Shown piece after piece: positions 26,448 to 37,439 of a stretch of 64,000 nt of DNA. Location of the stretch: positions 1-64,000 of the forward strand of contig NZ_JABCJE010000001.1 in assembly GCF_013377535.1 (NCBI RefSeq), given 5' to 3'. The stretch is from Donghicola mangrovi. GTDB taxonomy: Bacteria > Pseudomonadota > Alphaproteobacteria > Rhodobacterales > Rhodobacteraceae. The position numbers and the translations under genes were made by a program. How positions within the stretch are numbered: position 1 is the first letter of the stretch; each line of letters begins with the position of its first letter. The notes beneath the pieces are model-generated. The model worked only from the letters and a program-made list of their open reading frames with translations, searched no databases and had not been told where the DNA came from.

Positions 26448-27163
26448 CACTTGCCCTCCGCATCGCGGGCGGCTTTGTCCGCCACGGCCTGCTCCCAGAA
26501 GTCGGGATCGGCATAGGTGGTGGGGTCCGCAACGCCCGCCAGATGGAACGCCTCGCGCCGTTCGACGCAGGTGCCGCAGCGGCCGCAGTGATGCGATCCG
26601 CCCTTGTAGCAGGACCACGTGTCGGCAAAGGGCGTGTTGTGGCGCGCGCCTTCGGTGACGATGTCGGCCTTGGTGCGGTGCACGAAGGGGGTGTAGAGCG
26701 ACACGTCCGCATATCCATCCAGCGCGGCCTTTTGCATGGCCTCGAACGCTTGGGTAAAACCGGGGCGGCAGTCGGGATAGATGAAATGGTCGCCCCCGTG
26801 CACAGCGGTCGCCACCGCGTCATCGCCATTCGCCGCCGCCACGCCAAAGGCGATGGCCAACATGATGGCGTTGCGGTTCGGAACCACGGTGATGCGCATG
26901 GTCTCTTCGGCATAGTGGCCGTCGGGCACGTCGATGTCGTCGGTCAAGGCCGATCCCGTCAACGCTGCCCCGATGGGTCGCATGTCGATGATGTCGTGGG
27001 GCACGCCCAAACGCGCGGCGGCGCGGGCGGCATAGTCCAGTTCTTTGCGGTGGCGCTGACCATAGTCGAACGACACCAGCCGCGTCAGCGTGTGCTGATC
27101 CGCGACCATATGGGCGAGGGATACGGAATCCAATCCGCCCGAGCAGATTACAATCGTCTTCAT
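26447..27163 (-). CDS. queC: 7-cyano-7-deazaguanine synthase
   Basis: The 238-aa enzyme uses ATP and ammonia to make preQ0 from CDG. It has the PP-loop SGGLDS (8-13) and a C-terminal zinc site of four Cys in CYKGGSHHCGRCGTC (about 188-202). Start ATG 27163 is supported by the family N-terminus MKTIVICSGGLDS. It is the first gene of the queCDEF operon. I see no preQ1 riboswitch in its 80-bp upstream region. Confidence 0.95.
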   Translation of the reverse strand: MKTIVICSGGLDSVSLAHMVADQHTLTRLVSFDYGQRHRKELDYAARAAARLGVPHDIIDMRPIGAALTGSALTDDIDVPDGHYAEETMRITVVPNRNAIMLAIAFGVAAANGDDAVATAVHGGDHFIYPDCRPGFTQAFEAMQKAALDGYADVSLYTPFVHRTKADIVTEGARHNTPFADTWSCYKGGSHHCGRCGTCVERREAFHLAGVADPTTYADPDFWEQAVADKAARDAEGK

Positions 27164-27245
27164 GTTTGTCCCTTGTTTTGATGTACCGGGTAGGCTGCGA
27201 CCGGTTGGGCGTGCGTTTAGGCGCACCGCCCCGAAATGGCAAGCA

Positions 27246-27662
27246 TTACGAGGCGACAGGGATCATGGTGCCCTGCATCATCGCGACCTGACGGCGGCGC
27301 GTCCCGTCATCGGCCCAGATATCGGCGGCCACAACGACCATCCGGCGACCGGCCTTGATGACGCGCCCCACGGCCTCTAGCTGGCCTGCGGCGGGGGCCA
27401 GATAGTTGATCTTCATCTCAATGGTCATGACATCGGTGCCTTCGGGCTGGGTGGTCAGGGCCGCGTACCCCGCCGCACTGTCCCCGATGCTGAACAGCAT
27501 TCCCCCGTGGGCAAAGCCCTGCTGCTGGCGCACCCCGTCCCCCACGGGCGCGGTGATAGTGACGGTGCACTTGGCTACACTGGTCAGCTCGGCCCCGATG
27601 GTTTGCATCATGGATTGCTGCGCGAAACTGGCCCTGACGCGGGCCTCGGTCGTGTCGGTCAT
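27246..27662 (-). CDS. PaaI-type hotdog-fold thioesterase
   Basis: The 138-aa protein has the hotdog motif FAHGGMLFSIGDSAAGYAA (HGG at about 52-54) and a later strand MKINYLAPA. These enzymes hydrolyse acyl-CoA thioesters. It lies upstream of queC on the same strand with 82 bp in between, so it may share a transcript, but no functional link is evident. Substrate not known. Confidence 0.85.
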   Translation of the reverse strand: MTDTTEARVRASFAQQSMMQTIGAELTSVAKCTVTITAPVGDGVRQQQGFAHGGMLFSIGDSAAGYAALTTQPEGTDVMTIEMKINYLAPAAGQLEAVGRVIKAGRRMVVVAADIWADDGTRRRQVAMMQGTMIPVAS

Positions 27663-27728
27663 TGTGGTCCCTCCCTGCCCCGCGATTAGGGGCCAAGGCG
27701 GCTCGGTCAGGCAACTGTGACGTCCCGT

Positions 27729-28598
27729 TCAGTCCGGTTGCACCAGAACACGGGCGGCATTGCGGATGGCGCGGGTCAGCGGCGCGATCGCCTGCGCGGT
27801 CAGCCGGTTGAACTGCCAATAAAGCGGCACGTCAAAGGGCCGGTCCGCCAGCAGCACCAGATCCCCCCGCGCCAGATCATCCTGCACCAGAACCTCGGGG
27901 TTCAGGGCCCAGCCTATGCCCAGCCGACATGCCTCGACAAACCCTTGGGTCGAGCCAAGCCGGTGGGTCGGCAAAGTGACGGGCTGGCCCAAATGCGCCT
28001 CGGCCCAGCGGTCTTGCAGCCGATCCTTGTCGGAAAAGCGCAAGGCGGGCGCGCGGGTCAGGGCTTGTGCCGTTGCGCCATCCGGCATCCACCGCGCCAA
28101 ATATGCGAGGCTTGCCGTGGGCAGATACCGCAGCGACCCCAGCGCCACAGTCTCGCACCCCTGAAGGGGGCGTTTGTGGGCGGTGACCACGCCAGCAACT
28201 TCGCCCCGTAGCAGCCATTCCTGAGAGGCATCCTCGTCATCAATGGTGATGTCGAACAGGAAGCCATCGCCGACCAAAGCAGGCAGGAACCACGTCGCCA
28301 AACTGTCCGCATTCACCGCAATCCGCAGGGTGCTAGAGGCAGGCGCCTGCGCAAACTCCCTCCGCACTTCGTTTTCTAACAGGGCCACGGTGTCGAAATG
28401 ACGGACCAGCCGCATCCCCGCCTCGGTCGCCTGACAAGGCGATCCGCGCAGCAACAGAACCGCGCCGACCTGATCCTCTAGCGCCTTGATCCGCTGGGAC
28501 ACCGCCGATTGCGTCACCCCCAGATCAGAGGCCGCCAGATGGAACGCTCCGCGCCGGTGCACCGCCGCCAAGGCCGCCAGTTGCTGTGGATCAAACAT
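27729..28598 (-). CDS. lysG: LysR-type regulator of the lysine/arginine exporter (LysG/ArgP)
   Basis: The 289-aa protein has an N-terminal winged helix (LAASDLGVTQSAVSQRIKAL, about 22-41) and a substrate-binding domain. The start MFDPQQLAALAAVHRRGAF is that of the ArgP/IciA/LysG group. It is divergent from a lysE exporter gene, the usual arrangement, so it probably activates lysE when basic amino acids accumulate. The 89-bp intergenic region holds a T/A-rich dyad. Confidence 0.88.
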   Translation of the reverse strand: MFDPQQLAALAAVHRRGAFHLAASDLGVTQSAVSQRIKALEDQVGAVLLLRGSPCQATEAGMRLVRHFDTVALLENEVRREFAQAPASSTLRIAVNADSLATWFLPALVGDGFLFDITIDDEDASQEWLLRGEVAGVVTAHKRPLQGCETVALGSLRYLPTASLAYLARWMPDGATAQALTRAPALRFSDKDRLQDRWAEAHLGQPVTLPTHRLGSTQGFVEACRLGIGWALNPEVLVQDDLARGDLVLLADRPFDVPLYWQFNRLTAQAIAPLTRAIRNAARVLVQPD

Positions 28599-28626
28599 TA
28601 GTCCACCTAATCATCCGTCAGATTAT

Positions 28627-28639
28627 TTAATTCGATTAA
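28627..28639. promoter_or_regulatory. Dyad between lysG and lysE (possible LysG site)
   Basis: TTAAT-TCG-ATTAA is a perfect 5-bp dyad in the AT-rich centre of the divergent interval (28599-28687). LysR-type proteins bind such AT-rich dyads. The assignment to LysG is inferred from position. Confidence 0.4.
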
Positions 28640-28687
28640 TTGAACTGGGCCGGTTAGGTCAACTGCACACCACCCAAAGGACCGCCC

Positions 28688-29290
28688 ATGCTGACCGCTG
28701 CTTTTCACGGATTACTGGTTTCGCTTAGCCTGATCGCCGCCATCGGATCGCAGAACGCCTTTGTCCTGCGCCAAGGTCTGCGGCGCGAGCATGTGGGGCT
28801 GGTCGTGGCCACCTGCGCCCTGTCCGATGCGATGCTGATCACGCTGGGGATCAGCGGGATGGGCACCCTGATCGCAGGCATTCCGTGGCTGGCCACAGGG
28901 ATGAAGTGGCTGGGGGCCGCCTTCCTTTTCGCCTATGGCGTGCTGCGGTTCCGCGCGGCCTATCAAGGCGGCGAAAGCCTGATCCCTGCCGACAAACCCT
29001 CGGTCCCTGCACGCGATGTTCTGCTGGTGTGCCTGACGCTGACATGGGCGAACCCCCATGTGTATCTGGACACGGTCCTGCTGCTGGGAACGATCGGCAC
29101 GCAATACGCCCCCTATCAGGCCCTGTTCGGCGTGGGCGCGGCGCTGGGATCGCTGGTGTTCTTTGTGGCGCTGGGATACGGTGCGCGTCTGCTGGCCCCC
29201 CTGTTCGAAAAGCCCCGCGCTTGGGTGGTACTGGAGCTGATCATCGGCTGCACCATGTGGGCCATCGCGTGGTCCCTGCTGGCGGCTTAG
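28688..29290 (+). CDS. lysE: LysE/ArgO family basic amino acid exporter
   Basis: The 200-aa inner-membrane protein has about six helices and the family start SLIAAIGSQNAFVLRQGL, and a conserved region WANPHVYLDTVLLLG. It exports lysine and/or arginine. Its stop overlaps the stop of the convergent cbbZ by 4 bp with no terminator between them. Start ATG 28688 is preceded by AAAGGA. Confidence 0.93.
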   Translation: MLTAAFHGLLVSLSLIAAIGSQNAFVLRQGLRREHVGLVVATCALSDAMLITLGISGMGTLIAGIPWLATGMKWLGAAFLFAYGVLRFRAAYQGGESLIPADKPSVPARDVLLVCLTLTWANPHVYLDTVLLLGTIGTQYAPYQALFGVGAALGSLVFFVALGYGARLLAPLFEKPRAWVVLELIIGCTMWAIAWSLLAA

Positions 29291-29943
29291 GCGGCCTCGG
29301 TTTCCAGCATGTTGATCAGCCCGAACAGGTCGTCATAATTCGAGAACGCCGCAGTATGCGGGATCAGCGCAGGTGCGGTTTTGCGATAACCTTCGGTGAA
29401 CAGGATGAACGGGACCAAAGCGCGTTGCGCCGTTTCCGCATCCACTTCGCTGTCGCCGACATAGATTTCCGGCCCCTCGCCCAAGTCTGCCAAAGCCGTA
29501 TCCAAGGGCCGCGGGTCGGGTTTGTGCACCGGCAGGCTGTCGCCCCCGTAGACCACGTCGAAATAACCGGCCAGCCCCGTGGCCTGCAAAACGATGCGGG
29601 TCGGGCGGATGGGTTTGTTGGTGCAAATGCCCAGCTTGTGGCCCGCCGCGATCAGCCGTTCCAGCGCCGCGACCACACCGGGATAGGGGCGGGTCAGTTC
29701 GGTCGCTGAGTCGTAGCGGCGGGTGAACTGGGCCAGCATGTGGTCCTGACGGTGATCGCCGATGCCCCGTGCGGCCCGCATACGGGCGACGAACACCGCC
29801 GCCCCGTTGCCGATGAAATCCCGCGCCTGCGCCAAGGTAATGGGCTCGGCCCCTTCGTCCGCCAGCACCTGATTGGCGATGACGTGGATGTCGGGGGCGC
29901 TGTCGATCAGCGTCCCGTCCAGGTCGAATACGATGCGCGCCAT
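29287..29943 (-). CDS. cbbZ: Phosphoglycolate phosphatase (HAD family)
   Basis: The 218-aa enzyme removes phosphate from 2-phosphoglycolate made by RuBisCO oxygenation. HAD motif I is FDLDGTL (6-12), motif II is ICTNKP, motif III has KPDPRPL and motif IV is YVGDSEVD. I chose ATG 29943, behind AAGGAG, which shares one base with the upstream redoxin stop (TGATG). It ends the cbb operon. The role is supported by the operon; Gph-like proteins outside such operons vary. Confidence 0.9.
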   Translation of the reverse strand: MARIVFDLDGTLIDSAPDIHVIANQVLADEGAEPITLAQARDFIGNGAAVFVARMRAARGIGDHRQDHMLAQFTRRYDSATELTRPYPGVVAALERLIAAGHKLGICTNKPIRPTRIVLQATGLAGYFDVVYGGDSLPVHKPDPRPLDTALADLGEGPEIYVGDSEVDAETAQRALVPFILFTEGYRKTAPALIPHTAAFSNYDDLFGLINMLETEAA

Positions 29944-30497
29944 CACGTCTCCTTCCACTTGATCGAACACCCCATCGAGGGGATCTGGTCCTTGGGGCCC
30001 TGCCCCATTTCGGCGACCTGTTTCATCGCCTCGAACAGATCGCGGCGCAGGTCCACCGGCCCCGCCGCCTTGGTCGAGGCATCAAGGCGCCCGCGATATT
30101 GCAGTCCCCCATCCGCGTCGAAACCAAAGAAATCCGGCGTGCAGGCCGCATCATAGGCCCGCGCGACCGCTTGGCTTTCGTCATAGAGGTAAGGGAACGG
30201 AAAGCCCCGCGCCTCGGCCATCACGCGCATGTTGTCGAAACTGTCCTGAGGATAGGTTTCGGCGTCATTGGCACTGATCGCCACCACGCCAATCCCCATC
30301 TCCATCAGCTCGGACGCATCGCGGATGATGCGGTCCAGAACCGCCAACACATAGGGGCAATGGTTGCAGATAAACATGACCAGAGTGCCCTTGGTCCCTG
30401 CCACATCGCGAAGGCTGACCTGACGGCCATCGGTGCTTGGCAGGGTAAACTCGGGCGCTTTCCAGCCGAAATCGCAGACGGGGGGTGTGACGGCCAT
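29943..30497 (-). CDS. Thioredoxin-fold (redoxin) protein in the cbb operon
   Basis: The 184-aa protein has a peroxiredoxin/TlpA-like fold: PEFTLPSTDGRQVSLRDV, then FICNHCPYVLAV with a single active Cys in NHCPYV, and AISANDAETYPQDS. A second conserved Cys lies in MGCSIKWK near the C-terminus. There is no signal peptide, so it is cytoplasmic. It is between cbbE and cbbZ, 12 bp after the first and overlapping the second. It may protect or regulate Calvin-cycle enzymes by redox, but no reaction can be assigned. Confidence 0.85.
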   Translation of the reverse strand: MAVTPPVCDFGWKAPEFTLPSTDGRQVSLRDVAGTKGTLVMFICNHCPYVLAVLDRIIRDASELMEMGIGVVAISANDAETYPQDSFDNMRVMAEARGFPFPYLYDESQAVARAYDAACTPDFFGFDADGGLQYRGRLDASTKAAGPVDLRRDLFEAMKQVAEMGQGPKDQIPSMGCSIKWKET

Positions 30498-30509
30498 GGC
30501 AGGTCTCCT

Positions 30510-31187
30510 TCAGGAACAGGCGTTGCGGATTGCCGCGATATTAGCGCCGTAAACCTCTGGGTTGTCCACCGACCCACCGCGAAAGACCGCGCTTCCCGCG
30601 ACCAGCACATCGGCCCCCGCTGCGGCCACCAAAGGCGCCGTGGTCGGGTCCACCCCGCCGTCAATCTCGATATGAATGGGGCGGTCCCCGATCATCTCGC
30701 GCAGCTTGCGCACCTTGGCCGTCATGTCGATGAACTTCTGCCCGCCGAAACCGGGGTTCACAGTCATCACGCAGACCAGATCGGTCAGGTCCAAAAGATG
30801 CTCCACCGCCTCGGCCGGCGTGCCGGGGTTCAGGGCAATTCCCGCCTTCATCCCTGCCCCGCGAATGGCCTGAAGCGTGCGGTGGCTATGCGGCCCCGCC
30901 TCGATATGCGCGGTCAGAATATCGGCCCCCGCATCGGCATAGGCCTCAATGTACGGGTCCACCGGCGCGATCATCAGATGCACATCCATGACCGTTTTCA
31001 CATGAGGCCGGAACGCCTTTACCGCAGGCGGACCAAAGGTCAGGTTGGGCACGAAATGCCCGTCCATGACATCCACATGGACCCAATCCGCGCCCTGTGC
31101 CTCGATCGCCTGAATCTCGGCACCGAAATTCGCAAAATCCGCCGACAAAATGGACGGAGCAATCTTCACCGACCGATCAAAACTCAT
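30510..31187 (-). CDS. cbbE: Ribulose-phosphate 3-epimerase
   Basis: The 225-aa TIM-barrel enzyme interconverts xylulose-5-phosphate and ribulose-5-phosphate for RuBP regeneration. It has [13 protein letters not shown], the metal His/Asp in [12 protein letters not shown] and VHLMI, and the phosphate region [11 protein letters not shown] and EIDGGV. Start ATG 31187 overlaps the cbbX stop as ATGA. Length is normal. Confidence 0.95.
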   Translation of the reverse strand: MSFDRSVKIAPSILSADFANFGAEIQAIEAQGADWVHVDVMDGHFVPNLTFGPPAVKAFRPHVKTVMDVHLMIAPVDPYIEAYADAGADILTAHIEAGPHSHRTLQAIRGAGMKAGIALNPGTPAEAVEHLLDLTDLVCVMTVNPGFGGQKFIDMTAKVRKLREMIGDRPIHIEIDGGVDPTTAPLVAAAGADVLVAGSAVFRGGSVDNPEVYGANIAAIRNACS

Positions 31188-32101
31188 TCCGCAGCCTCCC
31201 GCATCCGGTCCACATCCAGACCGCCCTGAAACACACGGCTGGCCCGCAAATCCGCCGCCGTAATGGTGGACAAGGCCACCGCATCCAGCGGCCCCTTACT
31301 CTCTGAAAACAGCCGGTTCGCCTGCCGCAGCCGCGCACGGTCCAAAGCATTCCGGATCGACCGCGCATTGGCGAAGTGGGGCTGCATCCGGCGCATCGAA
31401 ATATACTCGGCCATCGCCGCCTCGGCCTCGGGATCAAAGACATAGCTCTGCCCCTCCAGCATGGACTTCGAGATCCGCAGCAACTCCTCGTCCGAATAAT
31501 CGGGGAAATCGATGTGGTGAGCGATACGCGACCGGAACCCGGGATTGGCGGCAAAGAACCGGTCCATCCGGTCCGCATAGCCCGCCATAATCACCACCAG
31601 ATCGTCGCGATTGTTCTCCATGACCTGAAGCAGGATCTCGATGGCCTCCTGCCCGTAATCCCGCTCGTTATCAGGCTTATACAGGTAATAGGCCTCGTCG
31701 ATGAACAGCACGCCGCCCATGGCCCGCTTTAGAACCTCTTTGGTCTTGGGCGCTGTGTGGCCGATGTACTGGCCCACCAGATCATCCCGCGTCACCGACA
31801 CCAGATGCCCCTTGCGCACATAGCCCAAGCGGTGCAGCAGCCCCGCCATCATCCGCGCCACTGTGGTCTTGCCCGTCCCCGGATTGCCCGTGAACGACAT
31901 GTGCAGGGTCGGCGTCTCGTTCGACAGCCCCATCTCGCGCCGCGCCTTATCGACCAGCAACAAAGCCGCCGTCTCGCGAATGCGCTGCTTGACCGGAGCC
32001 AAGCCGATCAATTCGCGATCCAGCTCCTCCAGCACCTCGCGCACGCCCGAGGCCTCGTATTCCGCGGCCAGATCGACAGTCTGTACAGTGCCCTCAACCA
32101 T
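31184..32101 (-). CDS. cbbX: RuBisCO activase CbbX (AAA+)
   Basis: The 305-aa AAA+ protein remodels red-type RuBisCO to release inhibitory sugar phosphates. Walker A is GNPGTGKTT (72-80), Walker B is [10 protein letters not shown] (about 133-142), and sensor region [14 protein letters not shown] follows. I prefer ATG 32101; a GTG directly before it (32104) would add one residue. It is separated from cbbS by an 89-bp interval with a strong hairpin. Length and order are typical. Confidence 0.95.
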   Translation of the reverse strand: MVEGTVQTVDLAAEYEASGVREVLEELDRELIGLAPVKQRIRETAALLLVDKARREMGLSNETPTLHMSFTGNPGTGKTTVARMMAGLLHRLGYVRKGHLVSVTRDDLVGQYIGHTAPKTKEVLKRAMGGVLFIDEAYYLYKPDNERDYGQEAIEILLQVMENNRDDLVVIMAGYADRMDRFFAANPGFRSRIAHHIDFPDYSDEELLRISKSMLEGQSYVFDPEAEAAMAEYISMRRMQPHFANARSIRNALDRARLRQANRLFSESKGPLDAVALSTITAADLRASRVFQGGLDVDRMREAAE

Positions 32102-32115
32102 CACCCTGCTTCTTT

Positions 32116-32160
32116 CTTCTTTGCCAAAATACTCCGGGGGTCCGGGGGCAGCGCCCCCGG
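32116..32160. repeat. GC-rich hairpin repeat between cbbS and cbbX
   Basis: CCGGGGGC (32142-32149), AGC, GCCCCCGG (32153-32160) form a perfect 8-bp stem, next to TTTGCCAAAATACTCC. From memory this combination recurs in intergenic regions of many Rhodobacterales genomes; that is not checked here. It lies just 3' of cbbS on the transcript and may protect or process the cbbLS message or attenuate cbbX. Confidence 0.7.
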
Positions 32161-32190
32161 CCTCTCAATCCAGCCCGCAGGCCGGACCTA

Positions 32191-32580
32191 TCAGCGCCGC
32201 ACTTCCCAGCCGTAGCGCTGCGACCGTCCGTCCACGTCGATGCGCGACATGTGGAAGGTCGGCTCGACCTCGGGGCGGTTGACGATAAAGCTCATCATCA
32301 CCGTCTCGAACCCGCGGCTGTTGTCGAAAGCCTGAATGCGGATGTAGGTGCCGGGGTTGGCCTTGCGGCACTCGTCCAGCTCCATCATCACACCCTTGGC
32401 GTCGCGCAGGTCGAACATGGGGTTGCCCCACATCTCCCAGTAGGTGTTCCGAGGGTGCGGATCGTCCGTATACTCGAGGCTCACCGCCCACTCTTTGCCA
32501 AGGATATATTCGACCTGTTTGTTGATCTGCTCGTCGGTCAGATCGGGAAGAAAGCTGAAGCAGCCCTGTGTGATACGCAT
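32191..32580 (-). CDS. cbbS: RuBisCO small subunit, red-type form I
   Basis: The 129-aa subunit starts at ATG 32580 (MRITQGCFSFLPDL). It has QVEYILGKEWAVSLEY, the aromatic stretch NTYWEMWGNPMFDL, and the C-terminal extension EPTFHMSRIDVDGRSQRYGW, which is characteristic of red-type (IC/ID) small subunits and forms a beta-hairpin at the central pore. It is 56 bp after cbbL. Eight copies assemble with eight CbbL. Confidence 0.96.
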   Translation of the reverse strand: MRITQGCFSFLPDLTDEQINKQVEYILGKEWAVSLEYTDDPHPRNTYWEMWGNPMFDLRDAKGVMMELDECRKANPGTYIRIQAFDNSRGFETVMMSFIVNRPEVEPTFHMSRIDVDGRSQRYGWEVRR

Positions 32581-32636
32581 GGTAAATCTCCTGAATGTCG
32601 GGGGCCGCGCGCGCATCCGGCACGCGGCCGAATGGC

Positions 32637-34109
<1,473 letters not shown>

Positions 34110-34129
34110 TCAGGCCTCCTCTGACTGAC

Positions 34130-35209
34130 TCAGGCTGCGCGAGCGGCAGCGATTTGCGGGTTCAGCGCGCCGCTGGCATAGCGGCGGGCCATATCGTCCA
34201 TGGAAATCGGCTTGATGCGGTCGGACTGACCGGCAGTGCCAAAGCGTTCGAAGCGGTCACGGCACAGATCCTCGAGCTCTTTCATCGCGGGGATCAGGAA
34301 CTTGCGCGGGTCAAATTCACCGGGTTTTTCGGTCGCGATCTTGCGGAACTGGCCAGTCATCGCCATGCGGCAGTCGGTGTCGATATTGACCTTGCGCACG
34401 CCCATCTTGATGCCGCGTTCAATCTCTTCGACCGGCACGCCATAGGTCTGGGGCATCGCGCCGCCATTGGCGTTGATCAGGTCCTGCAGTTCCTGCGGCA
34501 CCGAGCTGGACCCGTGCATCACCAGATGGGTGTTGGGCAGCTTTTCGTTGATCCGGCGGATGGTCTCCATCGACAGGATGTCACCGTCGGGCTTGCGGCT
34601 GAACTTGTAGGCGCCATGCGAGGTCCCGCATGCAATCGCCAGCGCATCGCAGCGGGTGGCCATCACGAACTCGACCGCTTGATCGGGATCGGTCAGCAGC
34701 TGGTCGTGGGACAGTTTGCCCACCGCGCCAGAGCCATCCTCTTCGCCCGCCTCGCCGGTTTCCAGCGAACCCAGAACACCCAGCTCACCCTCGACCGAGG
34801 CACCGACCGCATGGGCGGCTTTGGTGACCCGCGCGGTGATCTCGACGTTGTAGTCAAAGTCTGCGGGGGTCTTCATGTCCTCGTGCAGCGAGCCGTCCAT
34901 CATCACCGAGGTAAAGCCGTGACGGATCGCGGACAGACAGGTGGCGTCGTTATTGCCGTGGTCCTGATGCAGCACGATATGGTTGTCGGGGTACATCTCT
35001 GACAGGGCCACGACCATGTGGCGCAGCATGATGTCACCGGCATAGGACCGCGCCCCGCGGCTGGCCTGCAGGATCACCGGCGAACCGGTCGCCTTGGCGG
35101 CCTCCATGATCGCCAGACCCTGCTCCATGTTGTTGATGTTAAAGGCGGGAACGCCGTAGCCATGCTCGGCCGCGTGATCCAGCAGTTGTCTCAAGGTAAT
35201 CAATGCCAT
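34130..35209 (-). CDS. cbbA: Class II fructose-bisphosphate/sedoheptulose-bisphosphate aldolase
   Basis: The 359-aa zinc aldolase starts at ATG 35209 ([19 protein letters not shown]). It has VLHQDHGNN with the metal His, [10 protein letters not shown], and the zinc-binding HGAYKF and [10 protein letters not shown] regions. This long Calvin-cycle subtype (about 355 aa) makes FBP and SBP. It is between cbbK (17 bp) and cbbL. Confidence 0.95.
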   Translation of the reverse strand: MALITLRQLLDHAAEHGYGVPAFNINNMEQGLAIMEAAKATGSPVILQASRGARSYAGDIMLRHMVVALSEMYPDNHIVLHQDHGNNDATCLSAIRHGFTSVMMDGSLHEDMKTPADFDYNVEITARVTKAAHAVGASVEGELGVLGSLETGEAGEEDGSGAVGKLSHDQLLTDPDQAVEFVMATRCDALAIACGTSHGAYKFSRKPDGDILSMETIRRINEKLPNTHLVMHGSSSVPQELQDLINANGGAMPQTYGVPVEEIERGIKMGVRKVNIDTDCRMAMTGQFRKIATEKPGEFDPRKFLIPAMKELEDLCRDRFERFGTAGQSDRIKPISMDDMARRYASGALNPQIAAARAA

Positions 35210-35225
35210 GTTGGTCTCCTCCCCC

Positions 35226-36431
35226 TCAGGCTGCCTTGGCTGCCCCTTGCAGGGCCGCGATACCGGGAAGGGTCTTGCCCTCCAGCCATTCCAGAAATGC
35301 GCCACCGGCGGTGGACACATAGGTAAAGTCTTGGGTCACAGCGGCGCCGTTCAGGGCGGCCACCGTATCGCCCCCGCCCGCCACGCTGGTCGCACGACCC
35401 TGCCGCGTCAGAGCGGCGGCGGTGCGGGCCAGTTGGTTCGTGGCGTGGTCAAAGGGCGGGATTTCGAACGCGCCCAAAGGCCCGTTCCACAGGATCGTGC
35501 GGCATTCGCTGAGAACCCGCTGGAAGTTCGACAGCGCGCGCGGACCCGCATCCAGGATCATCGACCCTTCGGTGCATTGGGTGGCGGCCACTACGCGGTT
35601 TTCGGCGCCTGCCTTGAACTCGGTCGCGATGACCACGTCCTCGGGCAGATGGATCTGGCAGCCCGACTTGGCGGCCAAAGCGCGGATTTCCGCGACGGTG
35701 TCCACTTGGTCGGCCTCGTGCAGGGATTTGCCCATCGGGGCCCCGTCCGCAAACAAGAAGGTGTTCGCCATCCCGCCGCCGATGATCACATGGTCCAGCT
35801 TGATCACGAGGTTCTTGAGAACCGCGATCTTGCTGGACACCTTGGCCCCGCCGACAATCGCCACTGCGGGCTGCTTGGGCGCTTCCAAGGCTGCGGTCAG
35901 GGCGTCCATTTCCTCGAGCAGGAGCGGACCGGCAAAGGCAGGCATCAGCCCCGCCAGCGCATAGGTCGAGGCATGGGCGCGGTGGGCGCAGCTAAAGGCG
36001 TCGTTCACATAGACGTCCCCCAGCTGCGCCAGCGCCGCAGCGAATGCTGGGTCATTCGCCGTTTCACCGGGATTGTAGCGCAGGTTTTCGCACAGCAGGA
36101 CCTCGCCATCCTTGAGCGCGCGGCTCAGGATCACCGCCGAGTCCCCGACACACACGTCCGAGAACCGCACCGCCCCACCCAACGCCTGCGACAGCGCAGG
36201 GCGCAGTTTGTCGACGGAATAGGCCGGGTTCAGCTCGTTCGCTTTGGGGCGGCCAAAGTGGGTCAGGATCACCAGCCGCGCGCCCCGCTCCAGCAGGGTC
36301 CGCATCCCGACCGCAAAGCGCTCGATGCGGGTGGCGTCGGTGACAACGCCATCCTCGACAGGGACGTTCAGATCGGCCCGCACCAGAACACGGCGCCCTT
36401 TGACGTCGATATCCATGATCGAGGGCAGCAT
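35226..36431 (-). CDS. cbbK: Phosphoglycerate kinase
   Basis: The 401-aa kinase phosphorylates 3-phosphoglycerate at the start of the reductive phase. It has [29 protein letters not shown]-type motif ([10 protein letters not shown]), [15 protein letters not shown] and the nucleotide site [14 protein letters not shown] 36431 shares one base with the gap stop; an internal ATG at 36416 is an alternative start. It is central in the operon. Confidence 0.94.
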   Translation of the reverse strand: MLPSIMDIDVKGRRVLVRADLNVPVEDGVVTDATRIERFAVGMRTLLERGARLVILTHFGRPKANELNPAYSVDKLRPALSQALGGAVRFSDVCVGDSAVILSRALKDGEVLLCENLRYNPGETANDPAFAAALAQLGDVYVNDAFSCAHRAHASTYALAGLMPAFAGPLLLEEMDALTAALEAPKQPAVAIVGGAKVSSKIAVLKNLVIKLDHVIIGGGMANTFLFADGAPMGKSLHEADQVDTVAEIRALAAKSGCQIHLPEDVVIATEFKAGAENRVVAATQCTEGSMILDAGPRALSNFQRVLSECRTILWNGPLGAFEIPPFDHATNQLARTAAALTRQGRATSVAGGGDTVAALNGAAVTQDFTYVSTAGGAFLEWLEGKTLPGIAALQGAAKAA

Positions 36432-37432
36432 CAGATCAGCCTCCCCATGGCGCAGGCGGTGTCCGCCATCCGGTTCGAGAAGCCCCACTCGTTGTCGTAC
36501 CAGCTCAGGATGCGGACCATGCGGCCGTCCATGACTTTGGTCTGGTCCATGTGGAAGATCGACGAATGCGGATCGTGGTTGAAATCCATCGAAACGTTGG
36601 CGGTGTCGGTATAGCCAAGGATGCCCTTCAGCCCGCCATCGGCCGCCGCACGGATCGCGTCGTTGATTTCAGCGGTGGTGGTGTCGCGGCTGGCCATAAA
36701 GGTCAGGTCCACGACCGACACGTTCGGGGTCGGCACGCGGATCGCCACACCGTCCAGCTTGCCGTTCAGTTCGGGCAGAACCAGACCCACGGCCTTGGCC
36801 GCGCCGGTGGATGTCGGGATCATCGACAGGGCGGCCGCACGGGCGCGGTACATGTCCTTGTGCATCGTATCCAGCGTGGGCTGGTCGCCCGTGTAGCTGT
36901 GGATGGTGGTCATGAAGCCCTTTTCGATCCCGACCGCCTCGTGCAGCACTTTCGCCACAGGGGAGAGACAGTTCGTGGTGCACGAGGCGTTCGAGACAAT
37001 GATATCGCTGCCAGTCAGATCGCGGTGGTTCACGCCGAACACCACGGTCCGGTCCACACCGTTCGCAGGGGCCGAGACCAGCACGCGCTTGGAACCGTTC
37101 TCCAGATGCAGGGCAGCCTTGTCGCGGTCGGTAAAGATGCCGGTGCATTCCAGCGCCACATCCACACCGTCCCAAGGCAGGTCTTTGGGATCACGGATCG
37201 CAGTGACTTCGATGGGGCCACGACCGATGTCGATGGCGTTTCCAACGGTTTTGACTTCGCCCGGGTAGCGGCCATGCACGCTGTCGAACTTCAGCAGATG
37301 GGCGTTCATCTCCACCGGGCCCAGATCGTTGATCGCGACCACTTCGATGTCATTGCGGCCCGACTCTGCGATCGCGCGAAGCACATTTCTCCCGATACGG
37401 CCGAAGCCGTTGATGGCAACCTTGGTTGTCAT
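36431..37432 (-). CDS. cbbG: Glyceraldehyde-3-phosphate dehydrogenase, type I
   Basis: The 333-aa enzyme reduces 1,3-bisphosphoglycerate. It has the Rossmann start VAINGFGRIGRNVLRA, the active Cys in SNASCTTNCLSP, and LVSAPANGVDRTVVFGVN. Start ATG 37432 gives the family N-terminus MTTKVAINGFG. It is 7 bp after cbbT and overlaps cbbK. Confidence 0.96.
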   Translation of the reverse strand: MTTKVAINGFGRIGRNVLRAIAESGRNDIEVVAINDLGPVEMNAHLLKFDSVHGRYPGEVKTVGNAIDIGRGPIEVTAIRDPKDLPWDGVDVALECTGIFTDRDKAALHLENGSKRVLVSAPANGVDRTVVFGVNHRDLTGSDIIVSNASCTTNCLSPVAKVLHEAVGIEKGFMTTIHSYTGDQPTLDTMHKDMYRARAAALSMIPTSTGAAKAVGLVLPELNGKLDGVAIRVPTPNVSVVDLTFMASRDTTTAEINDAIRAAADGGLKGILGYTDTANVSMDFNHDPHSSIFHMDQTKVMDGRMVRILSWYDNEWGFSNRMADTACAMGRLI

Positions 37433-37439
37433 GGTACTG

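Noticed and set aside
27164-27245. preQ1 riboswitch before queC
   Set aside because: The interval lacks the A-rich tail and pseudoknot pattern of preQ1 aptamers; only a weak 5-bp hairpin is seen.
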